From NCBI GenBank assembly GCA_946479285.1, contig CAMLFH010000038.1, positions 1-15,193 on the forward strand: DNA of 15,193 bases. The letters are read 5' to 3'. Origin of the DNA: an uncultured Flavobacteriales bacterium. GTDB lineage: Bacteria; Bacteroidota; Bacteroidia; Flavobacteriales; Crocinitomicaceae. Positions 1 to 5,527 of the stretch are shown here, piece after piece. Numbering within the stretch: position 1 is the stretch's first letter; every line of letters begins with the position of its first letter. Made by a program: the position numbers and the translations under genes. The notes beneath the pieces are model-generated. The model was not told where the DNA came from, ran no database searches, and saw nothing but the letters and a program-made list of their open reading frames with translations.

Positions 1-16
1 TTTGAAGACTAAATTA

Positions 17-36
17 TGATCAGCCGCGGCTGATCA
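17..36. repeat. Perfect 20-bp palindrome downstream of the left operon
   Basis: The sequence tgatcagccgcggctgatca equals its own reverse complement with no spacer. It lies 53 bases beyond the stop codon of the minus-strand gene at 90-1526, in DNA with no gene visible within the window. In RNA it could form a stem of up to 8 bp with a tight loop. No strong U-tract follows on either strand, so it is not a textbook intrinsic terminator. It could be a weak bidirectional terminator, a repeated extragenic element or a dimeric regulator site. What lies to its left is outside the window. Confidence 0.6.
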
Positions 37-89
37 GTGCGAAAATAATTTAGGACAATTGTAATTACCATCTTTCGAAATTACCTAAT

Positions 90-1526
90 CTATCGATCTG
101 AGCCATTTCCACCTTCTTTCAATGCTTTTTGAATCAGGAAGAAGAGTTTGTCAATAGTGTCGTAAGAACCGTTTGGAATAGGCCCCAGAGCAGGAGCGCT
201 GATCACATAACCGAAAGGATCGATCAGTACATAATAGGGATAATTCACAACGTTGTAGCTCTTGAAAATCGAATTGCTCTCTTTACTTGAAATGACTTTC
301 CATGGAAGTTCGTTCTTCAGTTTGGCAAAATCCACTTCAGGTTTGTCCTTGTAAACCATTACGAAGTTGAAATTGTCTTTGTAGCGTTCGTAAATGGGCT
401 TCAACAAGTTCATTTGTTTCATGTTATCCACACTGGTCGGATCTACGAAAAACAAATACAAATATTTCTTTTGAAAGCTCTGAAGCGTAAGGTCTTTTCC
501 TTCGTCTTTCAGGAGGAATTCAGGAGCTCTGGAACCCTGGCTCAATTCTGTAAGCCGGAAACGGATGTTTTGAGCAATAATTTTGTTTTCCGGGTACAAA
601 GCACCTCTTGAGACGCTGTCCAGGATTGTCAAAATATTTGTTTGCGGATAATCTTTGTCAAAATAGCACTCGGAAAGTGTTTTGAGCATGATCATTTCGC
701 GCAGTTTGTATTGTTTGGCTAAAGTATATTCCTGTGAAAGCGCTTTACTGACATCTCTTGGACTGGATTTCAATATCCCGAGATAGACCTTGTTGTTCAA
801 ATCAGCATTTATCCGAAGAAGGAGTTTTTCATAATAGTGCATGATATACTCCATGTATGCTTCATTCTGATAGTAAATAGGCGTAGACTTGATGTAGAAA
901 TCGTATTTTTCATACTGGTTCCGATTTCCCACAAAACGAAGGTCGTCTAATTTTGCAATCGTGTATTTTCGGTGATAGTTGAAATAACGGTCATTTGTAT
1001 CTGCTTTGTAATAGGTTTCAACGTTCAGTTTGAAGGTGTCCAAACGCGCTACAAAATACTTGGAATCTGCATTGTGCTTGGTGTAGTAACGAGCCACAAA
1101 CTCATCATTCCAGCGGTTGAATTCTAAGATTTTGTAATTGATGTCTTCTTTCCCTAAGCCGTAAAAAATCACTTCCACAAAATTGCCGGAAGGATTGTAA
1201 GGATCGTATTTGTTTTTCTCCTGGAATAACACTTCGTATTTTGCGGAAGGAGCAGCAAATAAATTCGCCTTATTATTTCCCGATTTCAGAATCAGCTTAC
1301 GGGTTTCATCCAGGTTGAAAACCAAACTGAAGGAGCTGTCTGCTTTTACTGTTGAGGAAGCAATGCGTTCTTCCCGCATGGTAATGAAATCGGAAATTTG
1401 GTAAAGTTCTATTTCTTTCCCCACGTAAGCCGGTGCAAATCCGCTGATCTCGGTAAGCGCTTGTCCGTAGATTTTTGAAAAAGCGAGGGAAACGAAAAAA
1501 AGGAGGCTTAAAGTGTATCTGTTCAT
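90..1526 (-). CDS. Exported thioredoxin-like (TlpA-type fold) protein lacking the CxxC active site
   Basis: 478 residues, ATG start at 1526, TAG stop. Residues 1-22 form a signal peptide with a Leu/Phe-rich core ending near IYGQA, so the protein is probably periplasmic or cell-surface. Residues 24-120 look like the beta-rich N-terminal domain often found before TlpA domains in Bacteroidota; 125-325 is a Tyr-rich, mostly helical middle. Residues 331-470 resemble a TlpA/AhpC thioredoxin fold: GSRAPEFLL opening, a hydrophobic strand YLYLFF, and NYPYYVLIDPFG carrying the cis-proline (Pro430). Where TlpA proteins have WCxxC, this one has VDPTSVDN (361-368), and the only cysteine in the protein is Cys287. 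Dithiol redox chemistry is therefore unlikely; a structural or binding role is my inference. It is the last gene of the operon, starting 2 bases after the coaD stop, so translational coupling is likely. Confidence 0.8.
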   Translation of the reverse strand: MNRYTLSLLFFVSLAFSKIYGQALTEISGFAPAYVGKEIELYQISDFITMREERIASSTVKADSSFSLVFNLDETRKLILKSGNNKANLFAAPSAKYEVLFQEKNKYDPYNPSGNFVEVIFYGLGKEDINYKILEFNRWNDEFVARYYTKHNADSKYFVARLDTFKLNVETYYKADTNDRYFNYHRKYTIAKLDDLRFVGNRNQYEKYDFYIKSTPIYYQNEAYMEYIMHYYEKLLLRINADLNNKVYLGILKSSPRDVSKALSQEYTLAKQYKLREMIMLKTLSECYFDKDYPQTNILTILDSVSRGALYPENKIIAQNIRFRLTELSQGSRAPEFLLKDEGKDLTLQSFQKKYLYLFFVDPTSVDNMKQMNLLKPIYERYKDNFNFVMVYKDKPEVDFAKLKNELPWKVISSKESNSIFKSYNVVNYPYYVLIDPFGYVISAPALGPIPNGSYDTIDKLFFLIQKALKEGGNGSDR

Positions 1527-1528
1527 GT

Positions 1529-1990
1529 CTAATTAACGAGCTGATCGAAATTTGTTACATACTTATCAATTTTCCCGCCATTTTTATAAATTTCCCGGAT
1601 AATGGTTGCGTTGATAGCGAAAAGTGAAGTGTCAGGAATGAGGAAAACGGTTTCGATTTCTGTCATATCCCTGTTCATTAATGCAATTGGAACTTCGTAA
1701 TTAAAATCTTTCACATCTCTCAAACCACGCAGAACATAATTACATCCTTCGTCTTTACACATTTCAACGGTGAGTTTCTGGTAAGTGATCACCCGAACTT
1801 TTGGTTCGTCCTGGAAACAGCTTTTGATGTGCTGCAACCTCTTTTCGAGCGGGAACAAATAATTTTTCGTGGAATTGATCCCGACAGCAATCACAATTTC
1901 GTCGAATAATCCCAATCCTTTTCGGATGATATCTTCATGACCTTTTGTAAACGGATCAAAAGATCCCGGAAAGCAAGCACTTTTTTTCAT
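1529..1990 (-). CDS. coaD: Phosphopantetheine adenylyltransferase (CoaD)
   Basis: Cytosolic enzyme that transfers AMP from ATP to 4'-phosphopantetheine, giving dephospho-CoA, the penultimate step of coenzyme A synthesis. 153 residues, normal for the family. Visible signatures: FPGSFDPFTKGH at 7-18 with the nucleotidyltransferase T-x-G-H motif (Thr15, His18), the RGLRD substrate loop at 88-92, and NATIIRE at 127-133, matching the ISSxxVRE-type ATP-binding segment with Ala in place of a Ser. An in-frame ATG at 2023 would add 11 residues, but family members begin with MKKxAxFPGSFDP, and the chosen ATG at 1990 falls one base after the rsmD stop (TGA, 1994-1992), which suits translational coupling. 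It is third in the operon; rsmD-coaD adjacency is common in bacteria. Confidence 0.95.
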   Translation of the reverse strand: MKKSACFPGSFDPFTKGHEDIIRKGLGLFDEIVIAVGINSTKNYLFPLEKRLQHIKSCFQDEPKVRVITYQKLTVEMCKDEGCNYVLRGLRDVKDFNYEVPIALMNRDMTEIETVFLIPDTSLFAINATIIREIYKNGGKIDKYVTNFDQLVN

Positions 1991-1991
1991 A

Positions 1992-2531
1992 TCATTCAAA
2001 TTGAAAGAAACTAAAGTAAACATTACCGAAGTTTCGGGTTTCTATGTATCCTTCTTCCTGGCTCAGATCTGTTTGTTTTCCATGTTCGATCAAACAAATT
2101 CCTCCCGCGTTCAGGAGTTTTTGTTCACGGATAATGCTTACAATCCTGTCGTGAAAGCTTAAGTCATAAGGTGGGTCGGCGAAAATGAGATCAAATGTAT
2201 CCGTACATTTCTCCAGGTAACCACGTACTTCGTTTTTTACGATGAGCCATTCATTTTCAATTCCCAACTCGTTCTTGAGTTTGTACATGAATTTGATACA
2301 AACCGGGTGTTTATCCACAGAAGTAACATTTCCGGCTTCACGTGATAAGAATTCCAGGGAGATATTTCCGGTACCCGCGCACAAGTCGAGGATATTGAGA
2401 TTGATTAAACTATACCTGTTTTCCAATACGTTGAAAATTCCTTCTTTGGCAAAATCCGTTGTGGGCCTGGAAGGAAAAGTTTTTGGCGGACTGAATCTAC
2501 GCGCTTTATAAATACCTCTTACTATACGCAC
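1992..2531 (-). CDS. rsmD: 16S rRNA (guanine(966)-N(2))-methyltransferase RsmD
   Basis: SAM-dependent methyltransferase expected to modify G966 of 16S rRNA during 30S assembly. 179 residues, normal for the family. Motifs in order: the RsmD N-terminal signature MRIVRGIYKARR and RPTTDFAKEGIFN (22-34), the SAM-binding glycine loop ILDLCAGTGNISLE (47-60), an acidic SAM-ribose contact region near SVDKHP (71-76), and the catalytic ADPPYD motif (118-123). The start codon is GTG at 2531; no ATG occurs until Met82, and the GTG start gives the conserved N-terminus. The first 10 bases overlap the 3' end of the DUF3822 gene, and coaD follows one base after its stop. No anomalies seen. Confidence 0.95.
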   Translation of the reverse strand: MRIVRGIYKARRFSPPKTFPSRPTTDFAKEGIFNVLENRYSLINLNILDLCAGTGNISLEFLSREAGNVTSVDKHPVCIKFMYKLKNELGIENEWLIVKNEVRGYLEKCTDTFDLIFADPPYDLSFHDRIVSIIREQKLLNAGGICLIEHGKQTDLSQEEGYIETRNFGNVYFSFFQFE

Positions 2532-3271
2532 AATGCCTGGAATTGAAGGTGAGCCAAAGACTGGATTTCTACTTTTGAGTGTTCGAACAAATTAATTTTT
2601 TTTAAATGAGATTGGAGTTTTTCCTGTGTGTTTTCAATCCGGTCACCTGTTCCGTGGATAAATAATTCATTCTTCGAATCGATTTTCAGCTGCGAGAATA
2701 CGGTAGCCAGGTGGTACACAATGTCTTCTTCACTTTGATATTCCTGGATACTTGTGTGTGCAATATTTCCATCCTTTCGAACCACGAGTGAAAACTGTTC
2801 TTCGTGAATGACCAGGTAACTGCGCAAAGGAACCACTGATCCGGTAGTCAGATGACGCAAAACATGTGCAATCTCATGTTGAATTACAATTCTTGGCGCT
2901 TTCAGGATCAATACTGATTTCACCCACATCGGCAATTGGTAAATGATCACAGAACTCCATTCCGGTAGTCGGTTGTAATCCACATCGCTTTTTGAAATGG
3001 TTTTATGAGCGGTATATTGCAAAAGTGTTTCGGGTGTTGAAGCAGCGAATAAAGAATTGGGAACGAGACAAAATTCGGGTGCAAAATAGGAGCAGGAAAA
3101 GTTCTCGAATCGATCCAGGTTACCAATTTTCTCGATGACCTGTGTCAGAACTTCTTTGTAACCCGCATCCGTTCTTTTGGTACAGAGGGCTTTTTCCAAC
3201 AGCTGAACCTCACTTCCGTTAAACTGGAAGGCCGCAATGCTTTGCTGTGTAATTTCTAGTATTAACTGCAC
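2522..3271 (-). CDS. DUF3822 family protein
   Basis: 249 residues with no signal peptide or membrane segment. I recognise it as DUF3822, a Bacteroidota family of unknown function regularly encoded just upstream of rsmD and thought to have an actin/hexokinase-like ATPase fold. Visible signatures are the N-terminal beta strand LILEIT followed by SIAAFQF, and the conserved FCLVPNSLF segment at 67-75. It begins with GTG at 3271: an in-frame TAA lies four codons upstream and there is no earlier ATG, so this is the only reasonable start. It is first in a leftward four-gene operon and overlaps rsmD by 10 bases. HEIAH at 132-136 matches the zincin pattern HExxH, but no second metal ligand is evident and family knowledge does not support protease activity. 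Molecular function remains unknown. Confidence 0.85.
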   Translation of the reverse strand: MQLILEITQQSIAAFQFNGSEVQLLEKALCTKRTDAGYKEVLTQVIEKIGNLDRFENFSCSYFAPEFCLVPNSLFAASTPETLLQYTAHKTISKSDVDYNRLPEWSSVIIYQLPMWVKSVLILKAPRIVIQHEIAHVLRHLTTGSVVPLRSYLVIHEEQFSLVVRKDGNIAHTSIQEYQSEEDIVYHLATVFSQLKIDSKNELFIHGTGDRIENTQEKLQSHLKKINLFEHSKVEIQSLAHLQFQALCV

Positions 3272-3285
3272 GAACTCGTTTTAAA

Positions 3286-3293
3286 CAAAGATA
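3286..3293 (-). promoter_or_regulatory. Candidate Bacteroidota -7 promoter element for the DUF3822-rsmD-coaD operon
   Basis: On the minus strand the sequence reads TATCTTTG, an exact match to the Bacteroidota -7 consensus TAnnTTTG. I see no TTG at the usual -33 distance, so only half of the promoter is supported. Transcription would start about 10 bases before the GTG at 3271, giving a very short leader. Confidence 0.45.
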
Positions 3294-3336
3294 GCAAACA
3301 AAAGCGAATCATACTTGGAGGATCACACTCAGTTTA

Positions 3337-3388
3337 TTGCACGCAGAACGCTTACGCCTTAGCTTCAGCGTTGGCGCATTTCGCAGAT
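3337..3388 (-). repeat. Left flanking element of the GxxExxY gene
   Basis: Read on the minus strand it runs ATCTGCGaAAtGCG, then an imperfect hairpin, then CTGCGTGCAA. The hairpin has 6-bp arms AACGCT/AGCGTT (plus-strand positions 3347-3352 and 3367-3372). Its outer ends match those of the element at 3889-3934 in opposite orientation, so the two bracket the GxxExxY gene. Such TCTGCG-rich extragenic sequences are common in Bacteroidota genomes. Whether it is a REP-like element, terminator or mobility end is inference. It lies between the GxxExxY stop and the DUF3822 operon promoter. Confidence 0.6.
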
Positions 3389-3399
3389 ATATGGTTTAC

Positions 3400-3777
3400 T
3401 CAGATATTATTTGCAACTCTGGCTATTCCTTCCCGGATGTTTAGCGTATTAAAATTGACTAGTATTCCGAGTTTTAAGTTTGTAAGTTTTAGATAGGTGG
3501 TCAATTGTTTAAAATGTAAGGCTGAAAAATCAGTAATTGATTTGATCTCAATAATTACTTTGTCTTCTACCAGTAAATCTAGTCGATAACCAACATGCAT
3601 CTTTACGTCTTTGTGTCGAAACGGGACTTCAAGTTGCCGTTCAACCTTCAAACCTGCTTTTTTCAATTCAAAGTACAATGCAGCTTCATAAGCGCTTTCT
3701 AAGAGTCCAGGGCCAACAGTATTGTAGATTTCAAAAATGGCTCCTCTGATTTTATATGAGATTTCGTTTTCTGTCAT
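3400..3777 (-). CDS. GxxExxY protein (PD-(D/E)xK nuclease-like superfamily)
   Basis: 125 residues, full length for this small family. The name-giving motif is present as GLLESAY (24-30), inside the conserved GPGLLESAYEAAL helix. The core then shows YRLDLLVEDKVIIEIKS (64-80), which fits the PD-(D/E)xK nuclease arrangement with Asp67, Glu77 and Lys79, followed by a helix with Gln91 in a QLTTYL segment, as in related nuclease folds. All putative catalytic residues are kept. The biological role of the family is not established; nucleic-acid cleavage is an inference from fold. ATG at 3777; no Shine-Dalgarno seen. It is a lone minus-strand gene between matched inverted flanking elements, separating the rsmD operon from the helicase, which suggests a separately acquired unit. 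Confidence 0.85.
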   Translation of the reverse strand: MTENEISYKIRGAIFEIYNTVGPGLLESAYEAALYFELKKAGLKVERQLEVPFRHKDVKMHVGYRLDLLVEDKVIIEIKSITDFSALHFKQLTTYLKLTNLKLGILVNFNTLNIREGIARVANNI

Positions 3778-3829
3778 AGATTGAAGCTACCAACAAAAAA
3801 GAGAATTCCAGCTATTGAATTTCAATGTA

Positions 3830-3875
3830 ATTATTCTTATATTATTGTATGCGAGCGTGTTGTAATAAGAATAAT
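3830..3875. repeat. 11-bp inverted repeat upstream of the GxxExxY gene
   Basis: attattcttat (3830-3840) and ataagaataat (3865-3875) are perfect reverse complements separated by 24 bases. The pair lies 53-98 bases upstream of the GxxExxY start and 80-125 bases upstream of the helicase ATG, in an AT-rich divergent intergenic region. It could be a binding site for a dimeric regulator or a weak cruciform. No recognisable TAnnTTTG promoter was found beside it. Confidence 0.5.
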
Positions 3876-3888
3876 GCAATAATTAAAC

Positions 3889-3934
3889 ATCTGCGTAAGT
3901 CTGCGATCCCGATAACTATCGGCACCGCGTGCAA
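3889..3934 (+). repeat. Right flanking element of the GxxExxY gene
   Basis: Runs ATCTGCGTAAGTCTGCG, then a hairpin ccgat-aact-atcgg (3909-3922 including the extended pair), then CCGCGTGCAA. It has the same start (ATCTGCG), the same inner TGCG and the same end (GCGTGCAA) as the element at 3337-3388, but in opposite orientation and with a different hairpin core. TCTGCG occurs twice in direct orientation (3890-3895, 3900-3905). It ends 20 bases before the helicase ATG, so it lies in the helicase 5' leader or promoter region. Confidence 0.6.
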
Positions 3935-3954
3935 ATTATGGGTAATTTTAAGTC

Positions 3955-5391
3955 ATGGAGGAGCAAGCGTCTATTCAGGAAGAGTGTTACCGTTTAATCT
4001 TGTCTTTTTTTGGTCATACACCGAATGAGGAACAGGAGCTATTGATCCGTCATCTTTCGAATTTTACTTTTGAGGAAGAGAATCCTGCCTGTTTTATTCT
4101 GAAAGGTTATGCCGGAACGGGGAAAACGAGCATTCTCGGAGCTTATATCCAGGCTTTGCAGGTTGTGAAACGAAAAACAGTATTGATGGCCCCAACGGGA
4201 AGAGCCGCTAAAGTGCTTTCTCTCAGGTCTAAAATGTTGGCAACTACCATTCATAAACGCATCTATTTTACAGGAACAGGACCGGATGGAACCGTGAAAT
4301 TGCAGCTGGCTCCCAATAAATCCAAGAATACGATTTTCATAATTGATGAAGCTTCCATGATCGGCGATTATTCGCTGCAGGCTGACGGAAGCGTTTCGCG
4401 AAATTTGCTGGAGGATGTTTTTCAATATGCATTAAGCGGTGAGAATTGTAAATTGATCCTGCTTGGAGATGAAGGCCAGCTTCCGCCGGTTGGCGCGGAT
4501 GAAAGTCCGGCTTTGAGCATGGCTTATTTGGATCAGCATTTTCCATTGGTACATTTTACGGTTTACGGCTTGACATCAGTGGTAAGGCAAAGAACTGATT
4601 CGGGAATCTTGGAGAATGCTACACGTATTCGTCAGGCGCAGGTCGAGGAGACAATTCCGCAGTTGAATGTAAAAGCCTTTCCGGATGTGCAGGCTGTACC
4701 AGGCGATGAACTGATTGAGAAAATAGAATCTGCTTACAGCAATTACGGAGCTGATGAGGTGATGATCGTAACACGGTCTAATAAACGGGCAAATCTTTAC
4801 AATCAGCATATCAGAAACCGGATTTTGGTGATGGAGGAGGAATTGTGTGGTGGTGATTTGCTCATGGTCGTCAAGAATAATTATTTCTGGCTCGATCCGT
4901 TGAGTTCTGCCGGATTTATAGCAAACGGCGAATTATTGAAGGTTCACCGTATCCGACGAATTGAAGAGCTTTACGGTGTGCGTTTTGCCCATTTGGAAGT
5001 TTCCCTGATCGACTACCCGGATTTGGATCGTTTTGAAACCATAGCTTTCATGGAAACACTTACGATTGAACAGCCAAACCTGGATCGCGGTTTTTTGAAG
5101 AACCTGTTCTACGAGATCGAGAAGGACTTTATGTATGAGCACAACAAGCAAAAGCGCTACCAGGAAATTATGAAATCGCCTTACTTCAATGCATTGCAAA
5201 TTAAGTTTGCATATGCCGTGACTTGTCATAAGTCGCAGGGAGGACAATGGTCGGTAGTTTTTATTGACCACGGTTACCTGGAGTTTGAACAGGTGGATTT
5301 TTCCTTTCTCCGTTGGCTTTACACGGCTGTAACTCGTGCTAGTGAGCAATTGTATACGGTGAATTTGATGGAGGAACTAGTAGAGAAGTGA
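3955..5391 (+). CDS. RecD/Dda-like superfamily 1B DNA helicase
   Basis: 478 residues. A 5'-3' type SF1 helicase with all core motifs: Walker A GYAGTGKT (51-58), motif Ia APTGRAA (79-85), Walker B IIDEASM (129-135), motif III GDEGQLPPVG (171-180), a motif IV region VVRQR (209-213), VTRSNKRA (272-279), motif V TCHKSQGGQW (423-432) and motif VI YTAVTRASE (456-464). Its size and the absence of a large N-terminal extension make it closer to T4 Dda and the compact Bacteroidota 'RecD-like' helicases than to full RecD2. The role is presumably in replication-fork or recombinational repair; partners are not identifiable here. ATG at 3955; I see no good Shine-Dalgarno or consensus promoter. The TGA stop (5389-5391) lies inside a 25-bp inverted-repeat arm. 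In related genomes this helicase is often next to the DUF3822-rsmD genes (from memory), which would make the intervening GxxExxY unit an insertion. Confidence 0.9.
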   Translation: MEEQASIQEECYRLILSFFGHTPNEEQELLIRHLSNFTFEEENPACFILKGYAGTGKTSILGAYIQALQVVKRKTVLMAPTGRAAKVLSLRSKMLATTIHKRIYFTGTGPDGTVKLQLAPNKSKNTIFIIDEASMIGDYSLQADGSVSRNLLEDVFQYALSGENCKLILLGDEGQLPPVGADESPALSMAYLDQHFPLVHFTVYGLTSVVRQRTDSGILENATRIRQAQVEETIPQLNVKAFPDVQAVPGDELIEKIESAYSNYGADEVMIVTRSNKRANLYNQHIRNRILVMEEELCGGDLLMVVKNNYFWLDPLSSAGFIANGELLKVHRIRRIEELYGVRFAHLEVSLIDYPDLDRFETIAFMETLTIEQPNLDRGFLKNLFYEIEKDFMYEHNKQKRYQEIMKSPYFNALQIKFAYAVTCHKSQGGQWSVVFIDHGYLEFEQVDFSFLRWLYTAVTRASEQLYTVNLMEELVEK

Positions 5392-5523
5392 CTTCGACTC
5401 CGCTCAGTCACCTTATAACAGCATAATTTAATAACAATCAACTTAAAACGAACTTTAGGATCTTCATTCTCCATGCAATTCATCCCAACTATTTTCCAGG
5501 TGACTGAGCGGAGTCGAAGTCAC
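5388..5523. repeat. 25-bp perfect inverted repeat between convergent genes
   Basis: Arms at 5388-5412 and 5499-5523 are perfect reverse complements, separated by 86 bases. Each arm is itself partly palindromic, with outer 6-mers GTGACT/AGTCAC and a core cttcgactccgctcag. The left arm includes the helicase stop codon; the right arm ends 4 bases before the stop of the convergent gene at 5528. The 86-base centre is AT-rich with no gene. Very similar cttcgactccgctca cores recur as extragenic repeats in Bacteroidota genomes, from memory. It likely forms a REP/BIME-like element or a bidirectional transcription end, although no clear U-tract follows either arm. Confidence 0.75.
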
Positions 5524-5527
5524 CCGT

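Noticed and set aside
414..1404. Small plus-strand ORFs opposite the thioredoxin-fold gene.
   Set aside because: No domain, promoter or start context; they lie wholly within a well-supported gene.
1991..2023. Earlier in-frame ATG for coaD.
   Set aside because: It would add 11 residues absent from the family and overlap rsmD; the ATG at 1990 gives the standard N-terminus.
3272..3399. tRNA, small RNA or riboswitch in the intergenic gaps.
   Set aside because: I found no cloverleaf or known riboswitch core in any gap; the structures seen are the short inverted repeats already listed.
4039..5349. Minus-strand ORFs of 69-138 codons inside the helicase gene.
   Set aside because: Shadows of a gene with complete helicase motifs on the plus strand.
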